Shown one piece after another: positions 1 to 8,177 of a stretch of 9,462 bases of DNA. The notes beneath the pieces were generated by a model that was not told the origin of the DNA, did not search any database, and was given only the letters and a program-made list of their open reading frames with translations. Source of the stretch: Kangiellaceae bacterium (GTDB lineage: Bacteria > Pseudomonadota > Gammaproteobacteria > Enterobacterales > Kangiellaceae); assembly GCA_030590405.1 (NCBI GenBank), contig JAUUYO010000137.1, positions 1 through 9,462 on the forward strand, read 5' to 3'. Within the stretch, counting starts at the first letter, position 1; each line of letters opens with the position of its first letter. Made by a program: the position numbers and the translations under genes.

Positions 1-605
1 AGCGCATGGTTAAACCCGGCAATTTAATTCGTGATAATGATGTGTTGTTTAAAATTGTTGATCTTTCTTCTTTAAAAGCGATTTTACACTTACCAGAAAA
101 AGAATTGGCTAATGTCAAAAAACAACAAAAGATTTTATTAAATATTGATGCGGTAGGCGGCAAGATCATCATCGGTGAAATTGAACGTATCAGACCTTCT
201 ATCGATACCCAGACCGGCACTTTCAAGGTTGTGGCTAAATTAGACAATGAAAACAATTTCCTGAAATCAGGCATGTTTGGCAAAGTTGAGGTGGTTTTTG
301 ACATCCATCAAAATAGTCTTTTAGTCGAACAACAAGCAGTGATTACCCAGGACAATCGCTCTCATGTTTTTGTGGTTAAAGATAATAAAGCCATCCAGAC
401 ACCGGTTAGTATTGGATTTCGGCACAACGGATTGTTAGAAATCACTGATGGATTATTAGAATTTGACAAGGTGATCACAACCGGTCAACAAATTCTTAAA
501 CACGAAACATTGGTTGAAATCGTCGGTCAGGAAGAACAGGTTGCTGAAGAGAAAAAATCACAGGGTAAAGGACCATCACCTTCAAGCCTCGCATCTCATC
601 CTTAG
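1..605 (+). CDS. RND efflux periplasmic adaptor (membrane fusion protein), 3' part
   Basis: This is the C-terminal part of the adaptor that links an inner-membrane RND permease to an outer-membrane channel across the periplasm. The reading frame is open to the left edge (codon phase begins at base 3), so the Met at 6 is internal and the true start lies outside. About 200 residues are visible, against roughly 350-400 for the family. They begin in the end of the lipoyl/barrel-sandwich domain (PGNLIRDNDVLFKIVDLSSL) and continue through the beta-barrel domain (IGEIERIRPSIDTQTGTFKV, then LKSGMFGKVEVVF). They end with the membrane-proximal domain (LVEQQAVITQDNRSHVFVV, then GLLEFDKVITTGQQI). The last 25 or so residues are a polar, low-complexity tail (EEKKSQGKGPSPSS). 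The two permease genes downstream on the same strand support the assignment. Family identity is firm. The substrate cannot be told. Confidence 0.93.
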   Translation, partial: RMVKPGNLIRDNDVLFKIVDLSSLKAILHLPEKELANVKKQQKILLNIDAVGGKIIIGEIERIRPSIDTQTGTFKVVAKLDNENNFLKSGMFGKVEVVFDIHQNSLLVEQQAVITQDNRSHVFVVKDNKAIQTPVSIGFRHNGLLEITDGLLEFDKVITTGQQILKHETLVEIVGQEEQVAEEKKSQGKGPSPSSLASHP

Positions 606-649
606 CACCTCTTAACAAACCGATAGTCACAAATAAAAACAATATTGAA

Positions 650-676
650 GCCTGGCAATCACTTCGGCTGCCAGGC
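650..676 (+). other. Intergenic hairpin between adaptor and first permease
   Basis: GCCTGGCA (650-657) and TGCCAGGC (669-676) form a perfect 8-bp GC-rich stem with an 11-nt loop in the 106-nt gap between the adaptor stop and the first permease start. No T-run follows, so it is not a canonical intrinsic terminator. It could be an mRNA-stability or processing element, or a partial attenuator that sets adaptor:permease stoichiometry; those roles are inference. The ribosome binding site of the next gene (AAAGGAAT, 698-705) lies outside the stem. Confidence 0.5.
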
Positions 677-711
677 CGACACCCAACAGAATTATCCAAA
701 GGAATCCTGAT

Positions 712-3700
712 ATGAACCTTATTGCCGTCGCAATTCGTAGGCCAGTTACTGTTGCAATGTTCACTCTCGCTGCATTAGTTTTTGGCTTAGTCCTTCTCAA
801 TCGACTCGGCTTTAATTTACTGCCAGAACTTAGTTATCCAACATTAACTGTGCGAACCGATTTTGAGGGTGCCGCGCCAGCAGAAGTCGAAAACCTGATC
901 TCCCGACCGTTAGAGGGAGTGCTTGGCACTATCAAAGGACTTAGGCAGGTACGTTCAGTTTCCAAGGCCGGACGTTCTGATGTTTATCTGGAATTTTACT
1001 GGGGAACTAATATTGATGTCGCCAGTCTTGATGTGCGCGAAAAATTAGAACAAGTTCAATTGCCTTTGGAAGTCACCGCGCCATCACTGCTTCGATTTAA
1101 TCCCAATAACGACCCGATCATTCGCATGAGTTTAAATAAAAAACTGAATGAAGGTGAAGATCCAACCGCCGCCCTTTCCAATTTAAGGCGATATGCCGAT
1201 CTCCAGTTATCGCGAAGGATGGAAACCATTGAAGGTGTGGCAGCTAGCAAAGCATCTGGTGGATTAGAAGACGAAATTCAAATACTTTTAGATCAAGGTC
1301 AATTATCTCAACTTAATATTTCGGTGGCAGAAATCTCCAATAAATTAAGAACTCAAAATATCAATATGAGTGGCGGCAAAATCAGAAACGGCCAGCAACA
1401 ATTACTGGTTAGAACCTTTAACGAATACCGCTCCATCGAAGATTTTGCCAACACTATTATCTTGTCTAAAGATCAAAAAATTGTTCGTTTAAAAGACATT
1501 GCCCAAGTTAAATCAACCCACAAAGATCCAACTGCCATTATCAGACACAACAGTATTCAGGCCGTTGAACTGGCGATCTACAAAGAAGGTGATGCTAATA
1601 CGGTTAAAGTGGCGGAAGCAGTCCATCGACAACTCGATAGAATCAAAAAAGACTTGCCGGAAGGCATGCAGTTAACCGTGCTAACCGATGCCTCGGAATT
1701 TATCGATAATGCCATTTCTGAATTAGTTAGCTCGGCGATTATTGGTGGGCTATTGGCGATGATTGTTATCTATTTATTTTTAGGTCAGTTTGGGCCGACG
1801 TTTATTATTTCATTGACCATTCCTTTTTCAATTATCATCACCTTTAATTTAATGTTCGCTGCCAAAATCGATATGAATATTATGTCGTTGGGCGGTCTTG
1901 CTTTGGCCGTTGGTATGTTGGTGGATAACGCCATTGTAGTGTTAGAAAATATTGCCCGAAAAAAAGAAAGCGGCCTCTCGATGGCCCAAGCAGCTTTGCA
2001 AGGCGCAAGCGAAGTATCTGGTGCGATAACCGCATCAACGTTAACCACTATCGCAGTGTTTTTGCCACTCATTTTTGTAGAAGGAATTGCTGGTCAATTA
2101 TTTAGAGATCAAGCCTTAACAATCACCTTTTCACTGATTGTTTCTTTAGCGGTTGCGTTAACACTCATACCGACAATGGCTGCGAGAGGTAAGAAAATTA
2201 GCGGTTCATTACCAACACTGGAAAGAACGACCAAACCCATCTGGTTGAGAATTATACTGCTGCCTGTAGAGTTAATTGTGTTGATTCTTGCGGGGCTATT
2301 TTTCGTCATTAAACTCATTGCTTTTGGACTATCTTTTGTATTCGGTTTGGTTTTTGGGGTTTTAAGGAAAGGCTTTGATTTTATTTACGAACCGCTAACC
2401 AGATTCTATTTAGCTTTACTCAAAGCATCGTTAAATGGGAAAAGCGTTACCTTAATCATTGCTATCGCACTACTCGGCGGCAGTGTTATTTTAGTCAACA
2501 ATATTTCCAAAGTCGTACTGCCAGAAATGGCCCAGGGGGAACTGTTGGTCAGGGTTCAATACTCTCCGGGGATGGCGATTGAGTTAACCGACAAAAAAGT
2601 CATTTCACTGTCTAAAGCACTACTGGCTGTTGACGGAGTAAAAGAAGTCTTTGCGGTCGCCGGCACAGGCAACAAGCTCACCTCAAATCCCGAGCAGGAA
2701 GGTGAAAACCAGGCCGAATTTAGCTTGCTCTTAGAGGATGGAATTTCACGAGAAGTCGAAAATAAAATGCTGTTGCAAATCAGACAACTGTTAGGCCGAG
2801 AAAGTAAAGGATTAACTGCCGATGTTGAGCGACCACAACTGTTTAGCTTTTCAACACCATTGAGTATCGAAATTTCTGGCTTTGATGTGGATATGTTAAA
2901 AAAAGCCGCCGAACAGGTTGTCAAAGCACTTTCCGAGTCGGATCGCTATATCGAACTGCATACCAATATGAAACAAGGTTATCCAGAAGTTCAGATCACC
3001 TTCGATCAAGATAAAATGGCACAATTGGGGCTTTCTATCGAACAGGCTAATACGGTGGTTGTCAATTCGATCCGAGGTAACAAAGCGACCCGTTATCGTC
3101 TGCGAGAACAACAGATCGAAGTATTAGTTCGATTGGAAGATTCTGCCAGAGATGAGTTAGATGACGTGAAGAATTTGATCATTAATCCCAATTCGCCTCG
3201 TCCGATCCCGTTGCAATCAGTTGCCCGAATTATCGAAACACAAGGGCCGAGCGAAATCATGCGGATAGACCAACAGCGAGTGGTTTTGGTTGAAGGTCAA
3301 ATCGCCTATGGCGGGATTGCAGAAGCCACAGCAGAGGCAAAATTATTGCTCGAAAATATTCGCTTACCTTTTGGTACTAGTTCTCAATTTGGCGGTCAAG
3401 GTGAAGAAATGGAGCGCAGCTATAATTCGTTATTAATGGCGTTAGCTTTAGCCGTGTTTCTAGTGTATTTGGTGATGGCTTCTCAGTTTGAATCATTACT
3501 CCACCCTTTTATTATTTTATTAAGTATTCCGCTAGCGATCATCGGCGCGGTAGTCGCATTAGTGTTGACCAATACAGAGCTCAGTGTGGTGGTCTTTTTA
3601 GGGCTAATTATGCTGGCAGGTATTGTGGTTAACAATGCCATTGTGTTGGTGGATAAAATTAATCAATTAAGAATTTCCGGCGTTGAAAAAACCGAAGCGA

Positions 3701-3975
3701 TCATCGAGGCGGCAGAGTCTCGGCTTAGACCAATTTTGATGACGACCTTAACCACCACGCTGGGCATGATCCCGCTCGCATTGGGCATAGGCGAAGGCAC
3801 AGAAATTCGCGCACCAATGGCGATTACCGTCATCGGCGGCTTGCTCGCATCGACTTTACTCACCCTGATCATCATCCCGGTTATGTATCAAATATTAGAC
3901 AGAAAAGATTACAATAAAGCGATTGAACTAAACCAGCTAGATCTGAATACTATCAATCTGGACGAGGGGGCTTAA
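712..3975 (+). CDS. RND efflux permease, first of a tandem pair (HAE1-like, long variant)
   Basis: Inner-membrane proton-driven RND pump subunit, working with the adaptor encoded upstream. The start is backed by AAAGGAAT 7 nt upstream. It has the duplicated RND layout: TM1 near residues 11-31, a first large periplasmic loop (PAEVENLISRPLEG), TM2-TM6 at about 343-490, a second periplasmic loop at about 600-905, and TM8-TM12 at about 907-1065. TM4 carries LVDNAIVVLENI (D405, N406) and TM10 carries GIVVNNAIVLVD (N974, N975). SRLRPILMTTLTTTLGM marks TM11. Compared with AcrB, the second TM4 Asp and the TM10 Lys are both Asn; this pattern is common in other HAE1 branches and does not mean loss of function. 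At 1087 aa it is longer than usual because of a hydrophobic insertion at about residues 510-551. Substrates are unknown. Pairing with the next permease suggests a heteromeric pump (inference). Confidence 0.95.
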   Translation: MNLIAVAIRRPVTVAMFTLAALVFGLVLLNRLGFNLLPELSYPTLTVRTDFEGAAPAEVENLISRPLEGVLGTIKGLRQVRSVSKAGRSDVYLEFYWGTNIDVASLDVREKLEQVQLPLEVTAPSLLRFNPNNDPIIRMSLNKKLNEGEDPTAALSNLRRYADLQLSRRMETIEGVAASKASGGLEDEIQILLDQGQLSQLNISVAEISNKLRTQNINMSGGKIRNGQQQLLVRTFNEYRSIEDFANTIILSKDQKIVRLKDIAQVKSTHKDPTAIIRHNSIQAVELAIYKEGDANTVKVAEAVHRQLDRIKKDLPEGMQLTVLTDASEFIDNAISELVSSAIIGGLLAMIVIYLFLGQFGPTFIISLTIPFSIIITFNLMFAAKIDMNIMSLGGLALAVGMLVDNAIVVLENIARKKESGLSMAQAALQGASEVSGAITASTLTTIAVFLPLIFVEGIAGQLFRDQALTITFSLIVSLAVALTLIPTMAARGKKISGSLPTLERTTKPIWLRIILLPVELIVLILAGLFFVIKLIAFGLSFVFGLVFGVLRKGFDFIYEPLTRFYLALLKASLNGKSVTLIIAIALLGGSVILVNNISKVVLPEMAQGELLVRVQYSPGMAIELTDKKVISLSKALLAVDGVKEVFAVAGTGNKLTSNPEQEGENQAEFSLLLEDGISREVENKMLLQIRQLLGRESKGLTADVERPQLFSFSTPLSIEISGFDVDMLKKAAEQVVKALSESDRYIELHTNMKQGYPEVQITFDQDKMAQLGLSIEQANTVVVNSIRGNKATRYRLREQQIEVLVRLEDSARDELDDVKNLIINPNSPRPIPLQSVARIIETQGPSEIMRIDQQRVVLVEGQIAYGGIAEATAEAKLLLENIRLPFGTSSQFGGQGEEMERSYNSLLMALALAVFLVYLVMASQFESLLHPFIILLSIPLAIIGAVVALVLTNTELSVVVFLGLIMLAGIVVNNAIVLVDKINQLRISGVEKTEAIIEAAESRLRPILMTTLTTTLGMIPLALGIGEGTEIRAPMAITVIGGLLASTLLTLIIIPVMYQILDRKDYNKAIELNQLDLNTINLDEGA
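2239..2364 (+). other. Segment encoding an extra hydrophobic insertion in the first permease
   Basis: Residues about 510-551 lie between TM6 and TM7, where AcrB has a short amphipathic helix. Here they form two back-to-back hydrophobic stretches (roughly LLPVELIVLILAGLFFVIKL and FGLSFVFGLVFGVL) with very few charges. The second permease has only a short polar link at this place. The segment could be a membrane hairpin or a membrane-surface amphipathic pair; the sequence does not decide. It accounts for most of the length difference between the two permeases. Confidence 0.6.
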
Positions 3976-3977
3976 TT

Positions 3978-6900
3978 ATGTGGTTTACTAAAATTGCTCT
4001 TAAGAGGCCGGTCACCATTTCGATGCTGTTTATTTGTGCAGTCGTCATGGGACTTGCTTCAAGTCGAATATTGCCGCTAGAGTTTTTTCCGACCATTCAG
4101 TTTCCAATTACTTTTGTTCAGGCAAATTATCCTGGCGCGTCCCCGGAAGAAATCGAAAAAAATATTACCCGTCCTCTGGAAGAATCTCTGGCGACCATGG
4201 GTTCGATAGAGCAAATGCAATCTACCAGTAGTCAAAATCAGGGGCAGATCTTGCTTATTTTTGACTGGGGGGTGAATGCCAAATTAAAAGGCGTTGAAGC
4301 GAGAGAAAAAATCGATGCCATAAAAGCTGAATTGCCCGATGATTTACGCCGCGTTATTATCTTCACAGGAAGTACCAATGACCAACCGATCATTCAGGCA
4401 AGATTATCTGCTGATACCGATTTAAGTGATTCCTATCAGGTATTAAACCGCCAGTTAAAACAAATTTTAGAAAGGATCCCTGGTGTGTCAAAAGTGAACA
4501 TTGAAGGGGTCGCCGCCAAAACTTTTCAAATCGAATTATTGCCAGACAGGATTGCCGCCTACCATATTGATACCAATCAGTTGCTAGCCAAATTACAAAA
4601 TTCTAATCGCCTGACTTCTGCGGGTGAAGTTAAAAATAGTAATCAGAGCATTCGAGTGACCGTGGACCAACAATTCACCAGTTTGCAAGATATTCAAAAT
4701 TTTGTGGTCAATGAGCGAGGATTAAAGCTGTCTGATATCGCTGAAGTGTCCTTTGATAAAGAGGACATTGAAGTCGGCAGACATCTGGATCGTAAATACG
4801 CTGTGGGGATTACGGTCTCTCGCGAAGCGGATGCCAATCTGGTCGAAACCGCCAACGCGGTGGTTGCCCAAATGAAAAAGATTGAAGAGCTTCCGGACTT
4901 TGAAGGGATCAAGCTTTTTGTCATGGAAAATCAGGCCGATGGGGTGGTTAGTTCATTGAGTGACATAGCTAAATCGGGATTAGTTGGATTTCTTTTATCC
5001 TCCTTGGTACTTTTTATTTTTCTTAGAGATATTCGTCTCACATTGATTGTTTCTTTAGCGGTCCCCTTCTCTTTGCTCATTACTTTGGCAGCCATGTATT
5101 TTTTAGATGTGAGTATCAATTTACTGTCTATGATGGGCCTGATGTTGGCGATAGGAATGCTGGTGGATAACGCCGTAGTGGTCAGTGAGAGTATTTTTGG
5201 TTATCGCCAGCAAATGCCGGACAAACCCTTTGAGGCCACCTTAAAAGGCGTGAAAGATGTCGGTATTCCGGTGGTCGCAGGCACTATTACCACCGCGATT
5301 GTTTTCTTACCCAATATTATTGGCGAAAAGGTCGATATCACTATCTTTTTAAGTCATGTTGCATCGACCATTGTTATTTCATTAGCGGCCTCTTTATTTA
5401 TTGCGATGACCATTATCCCATTGGCACTCAGTAAAATAAAATCCCGAACCAAAATCATCAGTCATACGGATACTGTGAAAGAGCATGGACGATATTCAAA
5501 ATTTTTAAGTTGGATGATGATCCATCCTTTTTATTCTGGATTGATCGCAATCGCACTTTTTCTACCACTACCCGTTGTGATGATGGCAGATTTGGTCAAA
5601 AACGATATGTTTCCTGCAGAAGAAGATTCCAGGCTGTATCTTGACTACAAAATAGAAGGCAGTTATGAGTTAGAAAAAGTTGAAGCCTCAGTTAATCGCA
5701 TTGAAGAGTTTTTATATAAGAATCAAGAGACGCTAGATATCGAAAATGTTTATTCTTTTTATATCAATAACCGAGCTGGCTCGACACTGCTGTTAGTCGA
5801 AGATGATAAACGAACTAAAACCAATAAAGAAATCAGAGAATTTATCGAAAAAAATATTCCCAAGATTGCCATTGGCCGTCCCAGTTTTGATAGAAACCGC
5901 TCTGGTGGTCAAGAAGCGCTCACCATCGGACTCAATGGTGAAGATACCGAAACATTATTAGAACTGGCAAATCAGGTCTCACCGATTATACGTAACATAA
6001 AAGGCGTAACCATGGTGACATCTGGTTCCAGATTTGGCACCCAGGAAGTCAGAGTTATCCTAAATAGCCAAAAACTTCATCAGCTCGGACTTACGCCACA
6101 AGATGTCGGTCGTAATATATCCATCGCACTGCGCAAACAACAGCTAAGAACCTTTCGTTCAGATCTCGGTGAAATCGACATTACCCTCACCTTTGCCGGA
6201 CAAAAACGCGCGTCCATCGACGATCTTGCTGGACTTCCCATCGAACTACCTGATCCAACTCCTGGTGGCAGTCGCAATGTTCGCTTAGATGGTGTCGCCA
6301 AACTGGAAATTCGGCAGTCGCTACCACAGATCACCCGATATGACAGGCGAACTTCGGTACGGCTAACCATCGACTATTCCGATAAAACCACCGCAGAAGA
6401 AATCAGGGAAGCGGCTGACAGCTTGATGGAAAGTATCCCATTGCCTGCCGGTTATAGTTGGGGCTTTGGCCGAAGTAGCGATCGAGAAGAAAAGATTAGC
6501 CGGATTATGTCGACCAATATGTTACTCGCAGTATTAATGATTTTTATCGTCATGGCGGCGCTGTTTGAATCCTTAATGTTGCCACTAGCAGTAATTACAT
6601 CGATTGCTTATTCTATCGTTGGCGTGTTTGTATATTTCTTTATCACCGATACGACCCTTTCCATGATGGCGTTAATTGGCATCCTGGTACTCATGGGTGT
6701 GGTGGTCAATAACGGTATCGTTTTGGTGGACAGGATTAATCATTATCGTCAGGAAGGCTATCATAAACGAGACGCTATTTTACATGCTGCTAATGACAGG
6801 ATCAGACCCATTTTAATGACCGTGCTAACTACAATACTGGGATTATTACCCCTGAGCCTGGGTGACACACAGCTAGGCGGCGGTGGTCCTCCCTACTTCC

Positions 6901-7088
6901 CAATGGCGCGAGCGGTCATTGGCGGATTAGCTTACTCCACGGTGACAACCCTGATCTGCTTACCAGTTATCTATTTATTTCTGGATTTTGTTCGAAATCT
7001 GGTTGCAGATTTATGGCGCTCTGTCGGAAAGCGCGGCATTAGATGGAGCATGAGTAATCTCAGGTTAAATTCGAGTGTAAAAAAATAA
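3978..7088 (+). CDS. RND efflux permease, second of a tandem pair (HAE1-like)
   Basis: Second complete inner-membrane RND permease, 1036 aa, a normal family length. It begins 2 nt after the stop of the first permease. Its ribosome binding site (GAGGGG, 3964-3969) lies inside the end of that gene, which implies translational coupling. Visible landmarks are TM1 near residues 11-31, the porter-domain motif PGASPEEIEKNITRPLEE, and TM4 with IGMLVDNAVVVSESI (D397, N398). TM10 follows with GVVVNNGIVLVDRI (N911, N912), and TM11 with DRIRPILMTVLTTILGLLPL. A Gly-rich GGGGPPYFPMARAVIGGL stretch precedes TM12. The relay residues follow the same D-N / N-N pattern as the first permease, so the two probably belong to one subfamily, although they differ clearly in sequence. 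As in MdtB/MdtC, two permeases with one adaptor suggests a mixed trimer, although separate homotrimers cannot be excluded. Substrate unknown. Confidence 0.95.
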   Translation: MWFTKIALKRPVTISMLFICAVVMGLASSRILPLEFFPTIQFPITFVQANYPGASPEEIEKNITRPLEESLATMGSIEQMQSTSSQNQGQILLIFDWGVNAKLKGVEAREKIDAIKAELPDDLRRVIIFTGSTNDQPIIQARLSADTDLSDSYQVLNRQLKQILERIPGVSKVNIEGVAAKTFQIELLPDRIAAYHIDTNQLLAKLQNSNRLTSAGEVKNSNQSIRVTVDQQFTSLQDIQNFVVNERGLKLSDIAEVSFDKEDIEVGRHLDRKYAVGITVSREADANLVETANAVVAQMKKIEELPDFEGIKLFVMENQADGVVSSLSDIAKSGLVGFLLSSLVLFIFLRDIRLTLIVSLAVPFSLLITLAAMYFLDVSINLLSMMGLMLAIGMLVDNAVVVSESIFGYRQQMPDKPFEATLKGVKDVGIPVVAGTITTAIVFLPNIIGEKVDITIFLSHVASTIVISLAASLFIAMTIIPLALSKIKSRTKIISHTDTVKEHGRYSKFLSWMMIHPFYSGLIAIALFLPLPVVMMADLVKNDMFPAEEDSRLYLDYKIEGSYELEKVEASVNRIEEFLYKNQETLDIENVYSFYINNRAGSTLLLVEDDKRTKTNKEIREFIEKNIPKIAIGRPSFDRNRSGGQEALTIGLNGEDTETLLELANQVSPIIRNIKGVTMVTSGSRFGTQEVRVILNSQKLHQLGLTPQDVGRNISIALRKQQLRTFRSDLGEIDITLTFAGQKRASIDDLAGLPIELPDPTPGGSRNVRLDGVAKLEIRQSLPQITRYDRRTSVRLTIDYSDKTTAEEIREAADSLMESIPLPAGYSWGFGRSSDREEKISRIMSTNMLLAVLMIFIVMAALFESLMLPLAVITSIAYSIVGVFVYFFITDTTLSMMALIGILVLMGVVVNNGIVLVDRINHYRQEGYHKRDAILHAANDRIRPILMTVLTTILGLLPLSLGDTQLGGGGPPYFPMARAVIGGLAYSTVTTLICLPVIYLFLDFVRNLVADLWRSVGKRGIRWSMSNLRLNSSVKK

Positions 7089-7098
7089 TATTATATTC

Positions 7099-7131
7099 TT
7101 CAACTGGTTAAATTTTATTTAATCAGTTGAA
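7099..7131. terminator. Likely bidirectional intrinsic terminator between convergent genes
   Basis: TTCAACTGGTTAAAT and ATTTAATCAGTTGAA form a 15-bp stem (one G-T wobble) around a TTT loop. It begins 11 nt after the stop of the second permease and ends 23 nt before the stop of the convergent minus-strand gene. Read on the minus strand, the stem is followed by an AT-rich stretch and then a run of seven T (complement of the A-run at the end of the permease gene). On the plus strand the U-tract is displaced and weak. The position between two convergent genes fits a shared terminator. Confidence 0.7.
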
Positions 7132-7154
7132 GGACTATCTGTTTCATCATTCAT

Positions 7155-7595
7155 TTATTTTTTGCTTTCTGTCTTTAAGATTTTTTCAATTGCAGATAAC
7201 GTTTTTTTGGATAGTTTTTTATCTTTATATTCCTTCATTACAACACCTTCAACCTGATTTAAAATCGAATCAATGGTCGCTTCTTGTTGGTGCTGGTGTT
7301 GCTGTTGGTATTTGTGTTGCTGTTCAAACAAATTGATTTTCTTTTCGGTATTTCGACCGAAGACCATAAGCTTTTCAAAATAGCTATTTTCACCTTTTCT
7401 TTTTTCCGCCAAATCGATTAAAGAACAAATAATTGATACAGGACTCAACAAAATATCCCTCAACGCATCTACCCCTAATTTTAATTGAAAAATGACCAGC
7501 CTTCGAAATGGATGGGTTGGGTTTGTATTTGGTTTACTAATACTTGCAGATAAATTTTGTTGTTTTTCCGACGGATGCTCTTCTGGTTCAGTCAT
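7155..7595 (-). CDS. Conserved-looking protein of unknown function with Gln/His-rich linker
   Basis: I do not recognise a named family. The 146-aa product has no signal peptide and no convincing transmembrane helix. Residues 1-29 are polar and probably disordered (Pro, Ser, Asn, Lys). Residues 30-90 look like a folded, mainly helical core (FRRLVIFQLKLGVDALRDIL, then FEKLMVFGRNTEKKINLFE). Residues 91-104 are a Gln/His-rich tract (EQQHKYQQQHQHQQ), and 105-146 form a charged, probably helical tail rich in Lys. The start codon has GGGAA 5 nt upstream. The gene converges on the efflux operon and shares its terminator, so it is not part of that operon. A perfect inverted repeat just upstream may be regulatory. 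Coding status is supported by length, the structured core and a plausible ribosome binding site. Confidence 0.75.
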   Translation of the reverse strand: MTEPEEHPSEKQQNLSASISKPNTNPTHPFRRLVIFQLKLGVDALRDILLSPVSIICSLIDLAEKRKGENSYFEKLMVFGRNTEKKINLFEQQHKYQQQHQHQQEATIDSILNQVEGVVMKEYKDKKLSKKTLSAIEKILKTESKK

Positions 7596-7606
7596 ATTGT
7601 TCCCGC

Positions 7607-7629
7607 ATTATGTTAATCAATAACATAAT
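7607..7629 (-). promoter_or_regulatory. Perfect 9-bp inverted repeat upstream of the minus-strand gene, possible operator
   Basis: ATTATGTTA (7607-7615) and TAACATAAT (7621-7629) are exact reverse complements around ATCAA, ending 12 nt before the start codon at 7595. On the minus strand they overlap a possible sigma70-like promoter: TTGTCG (7631-7636) as -35, an 18-nt spacer, and CATAAT (7607-7612) as -10. A repeat covering spacer and -10 would suit a repressor operator. That -10, however, would leave a very short leader containing the GGGAA ribosome binding site, so the promoter reading is weak. The repeat itself is directly visible. Confidence 0.4.
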
Positions 7630-8128
7630 ACGACAAGCTATCCCTATAAATCTAATATTTGCAACATAAAACACCTAAAAGTCTGAGAAGTCAGCAGCCA
7701 GTAATTTTCACTCTCCCTGACGGCTGCCTCGCCACATAAGGGTGAATATAAATCATACATTAGTGACCTGGCCAAGCTTTTTGGTACAACCCTCAGGACA
7801 AACGGGTTATAAATGACCAATTTGCCCTGCCCTATATGGAAAGAGTATGATGGTGGGAAAATGTATGATGAAAGCGGCGACGGCAACAATAAAGAGCAAA
7901 GAAAGACATGTCCCATCCTGTGTGTGTTAGAACGTAATTTACTAGTCGTAGATAGCAAGCGAAAACTGTATAGGTTGCCAAGAAAATTGAAATTCTTCAG
8001 CTAACTATTTGAAACTTAAAAACTATCTGATATTGAGATAATCTATATATGTTCTTTTACTATCGTTTTTGCGGTTGCATTTGAAAAATGGTCGTGTAAT
8101 ATGTTGATTCTAAAGAGAAAATAATAGT
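7630..8128. other. Roughly 500-bp stretch with no well-supported gene, left flank of the cassette array
   Basis: No confidently coding frame is present. The plus strand holds one weak 63-aa ORF at 7813-8004, listed separately. There is a 6-bp GCAGCC/GGCTGC inverted pair (7694-7699, 7722-7727) with a 22-nt loop. From about 8005 the sequence is very AT-rich. I see no integrase remnant, tRNA, or insertion-sequence end in it. It may be degraded cassette or flanking chromosomal DNA. Confidence 0.5.
7813..8004 (+). CDS. Weak small ORF, possible remnant of an older cassette gene
   Basis: A 63-aa frame beginning MTNLPCPIWKEYDGGKMYDE, with three Cys and a basic C-terminus (KRKLYRLPRKLKF). There is no clear ribosome binding site; GTTATAA directly precedes the ATG. 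Its TAA stop lies inside AGCTAAC (7999-8005), a match of 6 of 7 positions to the RYYYAAC consensus of an attC R'' box. Stop codons overlapping attC are usual for cassette genes, which makes a former cassette possible. However, the bases before the ATG do not complement AGCTAAC, and no matching right arm was found. It may be a chance frame. I do not recognise a family with confidence. Confidence 0.25.
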   Translation: MTNLPCPIWKEYDGGKMYDESGDGNNKEQRKTCPILCVLERNLLVVDSKRKLYRLPRKLKFFS

Positions 8129-8177
8129 GTGGTTGAAATGCAAGGTTGTATATGTGTTTTTGCTGAACATAATCAGC

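Noticed and set aside
6..605. Treating ATG at 6 as the adaptor start
   Set aside because: The frame is open to the window edge and residue 1 falls inside the lipoyl domain, so the gene is truncated by the window.
2556..2924. 122-aa minus-strand frame within the first permease
   Set aside because: Lies wholly inside a clear RND permease gene and shows no domain; antisense artefact.
3976..3977. Possible fusion or frameshift between the two permeases
   Set aside because: Each has its own stop, start and ribosome binding site, and both are full length; they are separate genes.
7127..7336. 69-aa plus-strand frame, hydrophobic
   Set aside because: It is antisense to the Lys/Gln-rich 3' part of the 7155-7595 gene, which makes hydrophobic frames on the other strand.
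7597..7812. An attC ending at GTTATAA (7806-7812) before the 63-aa frame
   Set aside because: No upstream arm pairs with the sequence before it, apart from a chance TTGTTCCCG inside the neighbouring gene's leader.
7644..7958. 104-aa minus-strand frame
   Set aside because: No ribosome binding site or family pattern, and it overlaps the equally weak plus-strand frame; likely chance.
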